In this document: one piece after another, positions 34,091 through 41,358 of the stretch
Position numbering within the stretch: the first letter of the stretch is position 1
Layout: the number at the start of each line of letters is the position of its first letter
NCBI RefSeq assembly: GCF_014647875.1
Contig: NZ_BMQA01000006.1
Location: 1-64,000 of the forward strand
DNA: 64,000 nt
Direction of reading: 5' to 3'
DNA from: Streptomyces brasiliensis
Lineage (GTDB): Bacteria > Actinomycetota > Actinomycetes > Streptomycetales > Streptomycetaceae
Translations under genes and position numbers: made by a program
Notes under the pieces: model-generated
Told to the model about the DNA's origin: nothing
Seen by the model: the letters and a program-made list of their open reading frames with translations, nothing else
Databases searched by the model: none

Positions 34091-34821
34091 TTGGAGTCCA
34101 CCCGGGGAAGGTGGGGCTTGGTCGCGTACGCCACGAAGCTCTTGCCGATGAGCGGGTTCAGCGCCTGCTCGGCGACCCGGGTGGCCAGCGGCTTCTTCAT
34201 GATGTCCCAGACCAGCAGCTTGTGGTACGCCTGCACGGGCAGCGCCTTGTCGTTGTCGACGCCGAAGGCGCACTTCAGCCACCAGTACGGCGAGTGCAGG
34301 GCGTGGGCGTGGTGCGTGCCGTACGGCCGCAGGCCCGCCTCTCTGATCTTCGCCAGCAGTTCGTCGGCCTTGTAGATACGGATGTGCCCGCCCTCGACCT
34401 CGTGGTAGGCGTCGGACAGCGCCCAGCAGACCTTCTCGGGGCCGTAGCGCGGCACGGTGACGGCGATCCGCCCGCCCGGCTTCAGGACGCGCACCATCTC
34501 CGCGAGGACGCCCTTGTCGTCGGGGATGTGCTCCATCACCTCGGAGATGATCACGACGTCGAAGGACTCGTCGGGGAAGGGCAGCGCGAGGGCGTCGCCC
34601 TCCATGGCGGTGGCCGTCGCCCCGGCGGGCGCCTCCCCGGCCTCCTTCATCGCCGCGAACCACTTGGCGACCTCGCGGATCTCCTCGCCGTTGCGGTCGA
34701 GGGCCACGACCTGCGCGCCGCGCCGGTAGCACTCGAAGGCATGCCGCCCGGCCCCGCAGCCGAGGTCCAGGACGCGGTCGCCCGGGGCGAGCGGGAACCG
34801 GGAGAAGTCGACGGTCAGCAC
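34087..34821 (-). CDS. Class I SAM-dependent methyltransferase
   Basis: A 244-residue methyltransferase. Motif I VLDLGCGAGRHAFECYRRG, the Asp of VVALDRNGEEI, motif post-I GDALALPFPDESFDVVIISEVMEHIPD and LKPGGRIAVTVPRYGPEKV are typical of UbiE/Methyltransf_11 enzymes. It starts at GTG 34821 inside the end of the glycosyltransferase gene (7-base overlap). With a glycosyltransferase and a toroid protein it probably modifies a sugar or glycolipid product. Confidence 0.88.
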   Translation of the reverse strand: MLTVDFSRFPLAPGDRVLDLGCGAGRHAFECYRRGAQVVALDRNGEEIREVAKWFAAMKEAGEAPAGATATAMEGDALALPFPDESFDVVIISEVMEHIPDDKGVLAEMVRVLKPGGRIAVTVPRYGPEKVCWALSDAYHEVEGGHIRIYKADELLAKIREAGLRPYGTHHAHALHSPYWWLKCAFGVDNDKALPVQAYHKLLVWDIMKKPLATRVAEQALNPLIGKSFVAYATKPHLPRVDSK

Positions 34822-36224
34822 GTGGCCCTGCTTTCGGGGTCGGATGCGGCGAATTGCTCGGTGGCGAGGGTGGCGGGAGCGTGCGGGGCCACGGCGCGGC
34901 CCGGGGGCGTGCTCGCGGAGCGGTCCATGGCGTCGCGGTAGTGGGACACCGTGCCCTCCGCCGCCCGGGCCCACGTGAAGCGCTCCAGCACCCGCGCACG
35001 GCCGGCCCGGCCGAGGCGCACTCTCAGCTCCGGGTCGCCCAGCAGCCGTACCAGAGCGGCGGCCAGCGCTCCCGCGTCACCCGGCGCCACGGCGAGGCAT
35101 GTCTCCCCGTCCCGCCCCGCCACCTCGGGAATCGCCCCGCCCGTCGTGGCGACGAGCGGCGTGGCCGTCGCCATCGCCTCCGCCGCCGGCAGGGAGAAGC
35201 CCTCGTACAGCGACGGCACGCAGGCGACCTCGGCCGAGCGGACCAGGCCGACCAGTTCCGCGTCGGAGATGCCCTTGACGAAGTCGACGGCGCCCTCGAG
35301 GCCGTAGTGCTCGACCGCCTGCGCCACCGGCCCCTCCGAGGGCCGGTTGCCCACGACGACGAGGTGCGCGTCGGGGCGCTCCGTACGCACCTTCGCCAGC
35401 GCCTCGACGAGGAAGACCAGGCCCTTGAGCGGCACGTCGGCACTGGACGTGGTGACGATCCGGCCCGGTACGACGGGCACGGACGGATCCGGCGAGAAGA
35501 GGTCGGTGTCGGCGCCGATGTGGACGACGTGGACGCGGTCCCGGGAGACGCCGAGGTGGTCCACGATCTCCTGCCGCGAGGTGCCGGAGACCGTCAGCAC
35601 GGACGGCAGGCGCCGGGCGACGCGCTTCTGCATGCGCGTGAACGCGTACCAGCGGCGCACCGAGTAGCGGCGCTGCCAGCCTTGGGCCGCGTCCAGCTCC
35701 AACTGCCGGTCCACGGTGATGGGGTGATGGATCGTCGTGACCAGCGGCGCACCGACGTCGCCCAACAGGCCGTATCCCAGCGTCTGGTTGTCGTGCACGA
35801 CGTCGAACTCACCACGCCGCGCGCGCAGATGACGGCGTGCCCGAAGGGAGAAGGTGAGCGGCTCCGGGAAGCCGCCGGTCCACATGGTCGCCACTTCGAG
35901 CGCGTCGATCCAGTCCCGGTACTCGCCCCGTCCGGGCGTACGGAAGGGGTCGGGCTGGCGGTAGAGGTCGAGGCTGGGCAGTTCGGTCAGGCTCAGCCGG
36001 TCGCGGTGGTCCGCGCCCTCGTCGAGGACCGGGTAGGGCTGGGAGCCGATGACCTCGACCCGGTGGCCGAGGCGGGCCAGCTCGCGCGAGAGGTGCCGTA
36101 CGTAGACACCCTGTCCGCCGCAGAACGGGTTCCCTTTATAGGTGAGAAGCGCGATGTTGAGCGGTCGCTCGCCGTCGGCTGCGGAGTCCTGCCGGGCACC
36201 CGCACCCCTGGCCTCAGCGGTCAC
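34815..36224 (-). CDS. Glycosyltransferase family 4
   Basis: A 469-residue GT-B enzyme. The N-terminal acceptor domain has LLTYKGNPFCGGQGVYVRHLSRELARLGHRV with the Gly-rich loop and TTIHHPITVD. The C-terminal donor domain has TTSSADVPLKGLVFLVEAL, VVVGNRPSEG and the E-x7-E motif in PSLYEGFSLPAAEAMA. It uses a nucleotide-sugar donor (retaining) to extend a glycan or glycolipid in the cytosol; specificity unknown. It heads the operon GT - methyltransferase - toroid, divergent from a KstR-like regulator with an exact KstR box 55 bases upstream. Confidence 0.9.
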   Translation of the reverse strand: MTAEARGAGARQDSAADGERPLNIALLTYKGNPFCGGQGVYVRHLSRELARLGHRVEVIGSQPYPVLDEGADHRDRLSLTELPSLDLYRQPDPFRTPGRGEYRDWIDALEVATMWTGGFPEPLTFSLRARRHLRARRGEFDVVHDNQTLGYGLLGDVGAPLVTTIHHPITVDRQLELDAAQGWQRRYSVRRWYAFTRMQKRVARRLPSVLTVSGTSRQEIVDHLGVSRDRVHVVHIGADTDLFSPDPSVPVVPGRIVTTSSADVPLKGLVFLVEALAKVRTERPDAHLVVVGNRPSEGPVAQAVEHYGLEGAVDFVKGISDAELVGLVRSAEVACVPSLYEGFSLPAAEAMATATPLVATTGGAIPEVAGRDGETCLAVAPGDAGALAAALVRLLGDPELRVRLGRAGRARVLERFTWARAAEGTVSHYRDAMDRSASTPPGRAVAPHAPATLATEQFAASDPESRATC

Positions 36225-36278
36225 TCTGGACCCCCTTCTCCCTGCGCTTTCCCGCGAGACTACTTCGGGACGCTAATC

Positions 36279-36308
36279 TAGAACAAGTTTCAGACTTGAT
36301 CGTTCAAG
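36279..36308. promoter_or_regulatory. KstR-type operator box plus adjacent palindrome
   Basis: TAGAACAAGTTTCA at 36279-36292 matches the KstR consensus TNNAACNNGTTNNA at all eight fixed positions. Right beside it CTTGA at 36295-36299 and TCAAG at 36304-36308 form a second palindrome. Both lie between the divergent glycosyltransferase operon and the KstR-like gene, so they likely control one or both. Confidence 0.75.
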
Positions 36309-36433
36309 AGGCTCTGAATCTACCGGCAGGTAGGGGTGCTGTGAGCAGTGGATCAGGTGATTCGCGCCACGGCGCGGACCCCTGTCATGCTGTGTGATCA
36401 CCTGCCCTCACCGACTGTCACGGAACGGTGCCC

Positions 36434-37084
36434 ATGCCTGCGGAAGCCAAGGTGGAAGCCACTGCCGCCCACGCCAGACAGCCGGCCTCGCCGCCCCTCA
36501 CCGAGCGGCAGGAGGCCCGCCGTCGGCGGATCCTGCACGCGAGCGCGCAGCTGGCGAGCCGGGGCGGTTTCGACGCTGTACAGATGCGGGAGGTCGCCGA
36601 GTCCTCACAGGTCGCCCTCGGCACGCTCTACCGCTACTTCCCGTCCAAGGTGCACCTCCTGGTCGCCACGATGCAGGACCAGCTGGAGCATCTGCACGGC
36701 ACGCTCGGCAAGAAGCCGCCGACGGGTGACACGGCGGCGGAGCGGGTCACGGAGAGCCTGATGCGGGCGTTCCGCGCGCTGCAGCGCGAGCCGCACCTGG
36801 CCGACGCGATGGTCCGCGCCCTGACCTTCGCCGACCGCAGCGTCTCGCCCGAGGTGGACCAGGTCTCCCGTCAGACGACGGCGATCATCCTGGACGCGAC
36901 GGGTCTGGAGAACCCCACGCCGGAGCAGCTCTCGGCGGTCCGCGTCATCGAGCACACCTGGCACTCGGCGCTCATCACCTGGCTCTCGGGCCGCGCGTCC
37001 ATCGCCCAGGTCAAGATCGACATCGAGACGGTGTGCCGGTTGATCGACCTGACGACACCGGGGGAGCCCGGCGGGCACAAGTAG
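36434..37084 (+). CDS. kstR: TetR family regulator, KstR-like
   Basis: A 216-residue TetR-type repressor. The DNA-binding domain reads RRRRILHASAQLASRGGFDA, VQMREVAESSQVALGTLYRY, FPSKVHLLVATM, strongly matching mycobacterial KstR in this region, and the effector half keeps ADAMVRALTFADRSVSPEVDQV and HSALITWLSGRAS patterns. Mycobacterial KstR represses sterol/fatty-acid-type catabolism and responds to acyl-CoA steroid intermediates; the ligand here is unknown. GTG at 36428 is an alternative start. An exact KstR box lies upstream, suggesting autoregulation. A TPP riboswitch on the opposite strand begins three bases after its stop. Confidence 0.82.
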   Translation: MPAEAKVEATAAHARQPASPPLTERQEARRRRILHASAQLASRGGFDAVQMREVAESSQVALGTLYRYFPSKVHLLVATMQDQLEHLHGTLGKKPPTGDTAAERVTESLMRAFRALQREPHLADAMVRALTFADRSVSPEVDQVSRQTTAIILDATGLENPTPEQLSAVRVIEHTWHSALITWLSGRASIAQVKIDIETVCRLIDLTTPGEPGGHK

Positions 37085-37086
37085 GA

Positions 37087-37263
37087 CCCACGAGACGGGT
37101 TCCCTTCGCCGGCATTGTCCGGATCAGGTATTGGGGGTCGCCTTCCGGCCCAACTGCTGCCTTCCGGCCTCTCAGCCCGACCGTCGACGTCGGCCTCGGC
37201 GGATGCCGCAGCGTCACGCCCAAGTCGGCTACTCCGGTCGAACTCCCTCACTCGCCTCGTAGG
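37087..37263 (-). ncRNA. TPP (thiamine pyrophosphate) riboswitch, orphan
   Basis: Read on the minus strand, the element has the TPP core CUGAGA (37170-37175), ACCUGAUC (37122-37129), a CCGG-CCGG P4 helix around CAAUG, and GCGAAGGGAA (37100-37109). CCUACGAG (37256-37263) and CUCGUGGG (37087-37094) close it as P1. A candidate promoter lies just upstream (TTCCGT at 37294-37299, 16-base spacer, TATGCT at 37272-37277). The long internal arm is larger than in E. coli. No thiamine gene follows: downstream on this strand lies only the antisense of the KstR-like gene, then the glycosyltransferase operon. The surrounding 37085-37560 holds nothing else recognised. Confidence 0.8.
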
Positions 37264-37560
37264 TCATTTCCAGCATAGACCGGACAGATGGATACGGAAC
37301 CCCCCGAAGTGCATTTTTTCTTCGGCTTCGAGGGGAGGCCGCAGTCCCGAGATATCGCGGACCGTCGCGAAAAGCGGCAGGTCCGACACACCCTCGGCTC
37401 GGCGGCGAGCCCTTCGCCGGCCTTGCGTCAGGGTGATCGTCCGGTGTCGCACGGCACCGGCACATGGCAGGGGCTGACGTTTTTGCCGTGTTTCGTCGGT
37501 GACATCGCGGCTGCTCCGACGACGCGTCGTCGGCCGGGGTCACGCAGGAGGCGCCGCCCC

Positions 37561-37833
37561 CTATTCCTCCGGCGGAAACACCCCCTCCCCGCTCCCCACC
37601 AGCGTGATCACGATCGCCTCCACCGGGCAGCTCTCCGCCGCCGTCAGGACGGGTTCGCTCGCGTCCGTGTCCGGGGACGCCGGACGGGACTGGCGGCCGG
37701 TGTCGAGGGTGAACGCGTCGGGGGCGTGGTGGGTGCACTGGGCCGAGCCGATGCAGACGGAGCGGTCGACCTGGACGTGCCAGCGGTCACCCGCCCCTGC
37801 GCTCGAATGCGCTCGCGCGGGAGGTCCCCCCAT
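37561..37833 (-). CDS. Ferredoxin, single-cluster [3Fe-4S]/[4Fe-4S] type
   Basis: The ferredoxin part, VQVDRSVCIGSAQCTHHAPDAF then a Pro/Asp-rich insert and ESCPVEAIVI, has the C-x5-C and later CP cysteines of the small ferredoxins that feed electrons to cytochromes P450. The only in-frame start is the ATG at 37833, which is the end of a short repeat element, so the first ~16 residues (GGPPARAHSSAGAGDRW) are probably repeat-derived and the native start lost. No P450 is adjacent; the upstream neighbour is an aldehyde dehydrogenase remnant. It may be functional or decaying. Confidence 0.7.
   Translation of the reverse strand: MGGPPARAHSSAGAGDRWHVQVDRSVCIGSAQCTHHAPDAFTLDTGRQSRPASPDTDASEPVLTAAESCPVEAIVITLVGSGEGVFPPEE
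37794..37833 (+). repeat. Short palindromic repeat (copy 2, diverged)
   Basis: The sequence contains GCTCGCGCGGGAGGTCCCCC then CAT, related to the Streptomyces repeat at 11853-11898 (CTCGAGC core, GGGAGGT and CCCCCCAT end). Its terminal CAT provides, on the minus strand, the ATG that starts the ferredoxin ORF. Confidence 0.5.
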
Positions 37834-37836
37834 CCC

Positions 37837-37919
37837 TCACGCCTCCCAGCCGGCCGGGAGGTGGATCATCTTGTGCTCCAGGTACTCCCCGTAGCCCTCG
37901 GGTCCGAACTCCCGCCCCA
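37837..37919 (-). pseudogene. Remnant: C-terminus of aldehyde dehydrogenase
   Basis: The last 26 codons read GREFGPEGYGEYLEHKMIHL then PAGWEA, the ordinary C-terminal end of NAD-dependent aldehyde dehydrogenases. Upstream of about 37920 no ALDH sequence remains. It ends three bases before the ferredoxin start region, as would be expected if an ALDH-ferredoxin operon had been mostly deleted. Confidence 0.65.
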
Positions 37920-38041
37920 GGCATCTGCGGCGGCTGGTGAAACAGGGCCGGGCGGAACCGGTGACGGGGAGCGACCCGGTGACGTACGTCGCGGTGTGAA
38001 ACGCTCGCCCGATTCGGCCCGTGGCTGCTGGACAGCGGCTC

Positions 38042-38475
38042 ATGGACCTCACGGAGAGCCTCCTCGCCCGGCACGCCTGCGCACACGTCATCCTGCTCGT
38101 CCTCAGCCGTCTGGACCTCGGTGATCCGTCCTCGGTGGCCGACCTGTTCACCGAGGACGGCACCTGGGAGTGGCCCGACGGCGGGCGCCGGATCGAGGGC
38201 CGGGACGCGCTTCGGGCCTACTTCGGCTCACGGCCCGCCGACCGGCTCTCGCGCCGCCTGATGTCCAACGTCCTGGTCACGGTGACGGGCCCGGACACGG
38301 CCACCGCCACCTCGTACTCGACGTACCGCGTCGACGGACACGAGGGCGGCATGGTCCCCGCCGGCCCGCCCGTACAAGTCGGCGACCACGAGGACACGTT
38401 CCGCCGCGTCGACGGCCGCCGGCGACCCGGGTCCTGCACCTGCCGTTCGGCGGCCCGACCCCGCGGGCGGGCTGA
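38042..38475 (+). pseudogene. Frameshifted SnoaL/NTF2-like protein
   Basis: It starts MDLTESLLARHACAHVILLV and follows the SnoaL_4 pattern DLGDPSSVADLFTEDGTWEW, RRIEGRDALRAYFGSR, LMSNVLVTVTGPDTATATSY and FRRVDGR up to about 38420. The expected end ATRVLHLPFGGPTPRAG is found in a different frame, stopping at 38475. A small deletion near 38420-38430 has therefore broken the C-terminus. Such proteins often accompany oxidoreductases in catabolic clusters. Confidence 0.7.
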
Positions 38476-38489
38476 AGCCGTTCCGTCCG

Positions 38490-39149
38490 TCAGAGCAGGG
38501 TCCGTATCAAGTCCTCGGCCTCCCCGAGGAGTTCGACCTCCCGCCTGCTCATCGTCGGATTGAGCGCGCGGCGGCGCCGGGCACCGGTCAGACCGGCCGG
38601 TGTCAGGTCGGACGGGTCGGCGAGGAGGGCCGCGAGGATCGCGCGGGCGGGGTCGGCGAGCGGATCGGCGCCGACGGCGACCTGGGCGAGGATCACCGCG
38701 GACATGCCCCAGTCGAGGCCCGGGTGGCCGTTCTCCGCGTTGGTCCAGTCGATGACCCGGGGGCCGTCGGGCGTGAGGATCACGTTGTCCGGGTGCAGGT
38801 CCAGGTGCAGGACGCGGGCGGATGGGTCGGCCACGTCCCTGCCCGGGACGGCGTGCAGCCGGCGCAGGAGCCGGGCGATCTCCGTGCCCGCCTCCGCCGG
38901 GTCCAGCGAACCCTCCATGAGCGCGGTCAGCATGGTCGGGCCCGGCAGCCGCTCCATCACCAGATCCGTGCGGGAGCCGGACGGTCGTACCCGCGGCACC
39001 GGATAGCCGTGCTCCCGTACGTACGTCATCACCGCCCCCTCGGCCGCCGCGTCCCCCCGCCCCTCGCGGTCCCGGCGCAGCACCCACCCCTCGTCGATCT
39101 CGTACACGTCGGCCGAGCGCCCCGAGCCGAGCAGTCTCCCCATCGTCAT
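38490..39149 (-). CDS. Aminoglycoside phosphotransferase family kinase-like protein
   Basis: A 219-residue APH/choline-kinase fold protein. The N-lobe has LGSGRSADVYEIDEGWVLRR and an ExxxM region; the C-lobe has the catalytic loop VLHLDLHPDNVILTPDG (HxDxxxxN) and the metal-binding VIDWTNA (DxD-like). It is shorter than drug-modifying APHs, and probably phosphorylates a small metabolite; no resistance role is implied. Start chosen at MTMGRLLGSG (39149); MGRLL six bases later is possible. Divergent from the B12 operon. Confidence 0.82.
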   Translation of the reverse strand: MTMGRLLGSGRSADVYEIDEGWVLRRDREGRGDAAAEGAVMTYVREHGYPVPRVRPSGSRTDLVMERLPGPTMLTALMEGSLDPAEAGTEIARLLRRLHAVPGRDVADPSARVLHLDLHPDNVILTPDGPRVIDWTNAENGHPGLDWGMSAVILAQVAVGADPLADPARAILAALLADPSDLTPAGLTGARRRRALNPTMSRREVELLGEAEDLIRTLL

Positions 39150-39205
39150 GGCGCACACCGTACGACCGCGCACGGCCGCCCCTCAGCCCTCCGGCTACGG
39201 CCCGG

Positions 39206-39318
39206 TAGAGTGGCCAGGTCGTCATCACACCCGTACGGGGGGAAGCCGGTGCAATTCCGGCGCTGACCCGCAACCGTGAGCCGCCGAGAGCGCGGTGAGC
39301 CGGACTGCCTCGTAGGGG
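39206..39318 (+). ncRNA. Cobalamin riboswitch
   Basis: The aptamer contains the conserved core GAAGCCGGTGCAATTCCGGC (about 39242-39261), CTGACCCGCAACCGTGAGCC, and the B12-box-like GAGCCGGACTGCC (about 39297-39309). Ends are approximate. The remaining ~130 bases to the start codon at 39449 form the expression platform, with GGGAGAGG near the start codon in a stretch that can pair with CCCC-rich leader. It should switch off the downstream uptake operon when adenosylcobalamin is plentiful. Confidence 0.92.
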
Positions 39319-39448
39319 ACGTTGACCGGCTCATGTGCGCCGGCACCCGCCAGCGCACCGCACCGTCGAGGTATACGGAGCCGAGCCGCCCGGGGTGGGT
39401 TCCGTCCCGTGCTGCCCGACTCCCCGCAGGGAGAGGCACCCGCCGACC

Positions 39449-40663
39449 ATGAACGTCCGTCGCAGCGCAGCGGCTCTGGCCGCCGTCGGCGTGCTCGCCG
39501 CCGCATCACCCGCCCTGGCCGCCGATCCGTCGCCGTCCGCGTCCCCCGTGCTCCCGTCCGGGCTGTACGGCAGCACGGACCCCAAGTACGACGGCGTCTG
39601 GCGCCAGTCCCTCGCCCTGCTCGCCCAGCGCTCGACCGGCTACGTTCCCGCCGCCAAGGCCGTGGACTGGCTGACCGGACAGCAGTGCGCGAACGGCGCC
39701 TTCCCCGCCTTCCGCCCCGACCCCGCCAAGGCCTGCGACTCCAAGGTGATGGTCGACACCAACAGCACGGCGGCAGCCGTCCAGGCCTTGCAGGCGGTCG
39801 GCGGGCAGAGCGGCTCCACAGCCAAGGCCGTCGGCTGGCTGAAGTCCGTGCAGAACACCGACGGCGGGTGGGGCTACACCGCCGGCGGGCCCAGCGACGC
39901 GAACTCGACGTCCGTCGTCATCGGCGCCCTCACCGCGGCCGGCCAGAAGCCCGCCGACGTCGTCAAGGGCAGCAAGTCCCCCTACGACGCACTCCTGAAG
40001 CTCGCCCTCCCCTGCACCGGCGACGATGCGGGCGCCTTCGCCTACCAGCCCGACAAGAAGGGGAAGCTCACCGCCAACGCGGACGCGACCGCGGCGGCCG
40101 TGGTGGGTGTCCTGGGGCAGGGCCTCGACGCCGGGGCGGGGCGGAAGGCGGACGCCGCCTGCACCGACTCCGACAAGCCGACCCCGGCCCAGGCGGCCGC
40201 GGGCGGCGCCTCGTACCTCGCGCACGCCGTCGCCGAGGACGGCCACCTCACCTCCGCGCTCCCGGGCGCCCCCGCCCAGCCCGACTACGGCAACACGGCG
40301 GACGCCGTCGTCGCACTCGCCGCGCAGGGCGGGGCCGAGCAGGCTCAAAAGCCCCTGGAGTGGCTGGAGAAGAACGCCGCGGCCTGGGCGAAGCAGAGCG
40401 GCCCGGCCGCCTACGCCCAGCTGATCTTCGCGGCCGACGCCATGGGCACGGATCCCCGCGACTTCGGCGGCACGGACCTGGTACGGGCGTTGAACGCGAC
40501 GGGCCCCGCCCCACAGGCCGCGAAGGACTCGGCCAAGTCCGAGACGAAGAAGGACGACGGCGACTCCGGCATCAACGTCTGGTGGATCGTCGGTACCGGA
40601 CTCGTCGCCGGCATCGGCATCGGCTTCCTGCTCAGCGGCCGCAGAAAGCAGCAGCAGCTGTGA
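39449..40663 (+). CDS. Secreted, membrane-anchored alpha/alpha-barrel protein; candidate surface cobalamin binder
   Basis: A 404-residue protein. Signal peptide at 1-24 (LAAVGVLAAASPALAA). The mature domain (about 45-350) has prenyltransferase/squalene-oxidase-type repeats: AVDWLTGQQCANGAFPAF, VQALQAVGGQSGSTAKAVGW and QNTDGGWGYTAGG, with paired Cys. The C-terminus has a charged linker, a membrane helix (INVWWIVGTGLVAGIGIGFL) and a basic tail. The same alpha/alpha-barrel fold forms the alpha domain of animal intrinsic factor. As first gene of a B12-riboswitch ECF operon, capture of extracellular corrinoid is the inferred role. No cyclase DxDD motif is seen. Confidence 0.85.
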   Translation: MNVRRSAAALAAVGVLAAASPALAADPSPSASPVLPSGLYGSTDPKYDGVWRQSLALLAQRSTGYVPAAKAVDWLTGQQCANGAFPAFRPDPAKACDSKVMVDTNSTAAAVQALQAVGGQSGSTAKAVGWLKSVQNTDGGWGYTAGGPSDANSTSVVIGALTAAGQKPADVVKGSKSPYDALLKLALPCTGDDAGAFAYQPDKKGKLTANADATAAAVVGVLGQGLDAGAGRKADAACTDSDKPTPAQAAAGGASYLAHAVAEDGHLTSALPGAPAQPDYGNTADAVVALAAQGGAEQAQKPLEWLEKNAAAWAKQSGPAAYAQLIFAADAMGTDPRDFGGTDLVRALNATGPAPQAAKDSAKSETKKDDGDSGINVWWIVGTGLVAGIGIGFLLSGRRKQQQL

Positions 40664-41292
40664 CCGCCGCCCGCCGGACCGCACTCCTGCTCCTGACCGC
40701 GTTCCTCGTCCTGGGAACCGCGGTCCAGGCGCAGGCCGTCGGCTACCGCTACTGGTCGTTCTGGGAGCGGGACGGCGCCCGCTGGACCTACGCCACCGAG
40801 GGCCCGTCCACGGCCCGCCCCTCCGACGGCGACGTCCAGGGCTTCCGCTTCGCGGTGAGCGAGGACTCGTCCGACGCGACGCAACCGCGCGGCGCGGCGG
40901 ACTTCGCCTCGATCTGCGCGAAGACGCCGGCGAAGGAGGGCAGTAAGCGGGTGGCGCTGGTCATCGACTTCGGTACGGCCACGGATGCCCCGTCGGGCGA
41001 AACGCCACCGAAGCCCCGAACGGCCTGCGCCCAGGTGTCCCCGGACGCAACGACGGCCGAGGCCCTCGCCTCGGTCGCCAAGCCCCTGCGCTACGACACG
41101 AACGCCCTGCTGTGCGCGATCGCCGGATATCCGGCGAAGGGCTGCGGGGAGCAGGTGGCACAGGAGACGAAGCCGAAGGAGACGACGACTCCGGACAAGG
41201 GCCCGTCACTGGGACTGTGGGCCGGGACAGGGGCAGTGGTACTCGTGGGAGCGGCGGCGATGTGGCGTGCGCGAAACAACTCCCGCTCCTAG
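40660..41292 (+). CDS. SCO2322-family secreted membrane-anchored protein
   Basis: A 210-residue protein with a signal peptide (RTALLLLTAFLVLGTAVQAQA), a mature domain with YRYWSFWERDGARWTYATEG and two cysteine pairs (SICAK, RTACAQ, ALLCAIAGYPAKGCGE), then a Lys/Thr-rich linker and a C-terminal helix (LGLWAGTGAVVLVGAAAMW). It starts at GTG 40660, overlapping the preceding stop. I recall this family only as an uncharacterised companion of the alpha/alpha-barrel protein in Streptomyces B12 operons; it could be the second half of a two-part extracellular corrinoid binder. Confidence 0.8.
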   Translation: MTAARRTALLLLTAFLVLGTAVQAQAVGYRYWSFWERDGARWTYATEGPSTARPSDGDVQGFRFAVSEDSSDATQPRGAADFASICAKTPAKEGSKRVALVIDFGTATDAPSGETPPKPRTACAQVSPDATTAEALASVAKPLRYDTNALLCAIAGYPAKGCGEQVAQETKPKETTTPDKGPSLGLWAGTGAVVLVGAAAMWRARNNSRS

Positions 41293-41317
41293 CCGCGGGC
41301 ACTCGGGCCGCAGGGCG

Positions 41318-41358
41318 ATGGGGGCGCCCCCGCCCGGGCGAAGCCGAGCATGGGGGAG
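41318..41358 (-). repeat. Short palindromic repeat (copy 3, inverted)
   Basis: ATGGGGGCGCCCCCGC at the left, GCGAAGCCGAGCATGGGGGAG at the right: the reverse-complement arrangement of the repeat at 11853-11898 (CTC..GGCTTCGC and CCCCCAT end). Its first three bases are the only plausible ATG for the following T-component gene. Confidence 0.6.

Noticed and set aside
37130..37180. SRP RNA-like CCGGAAGGCAGCAG motif
   Set aside because: It resembles the SRP domain IV loop, but the surrounding CUGAGA, ACCUGAUC and GCGAAGGGAA cores and P1 pairing fit a TPP aptamer, and the CAGG side of the SRP symmetric loop is absent.
38490..39149. Antibiotic resistance gene (aminoglycoside phosphotransferase)
   Set aside because: The fold is shared with many metabolite kinases, the protein is short, and no resistance context exists.
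39449..40663. Terpene biosynthesis enzyme
   Set aside because: It has a signal peptide, a C-terminal membrane anchor and a B12 riboswitch upstream, and lacks cyclase motifs, so an extracellular binding role fits better.
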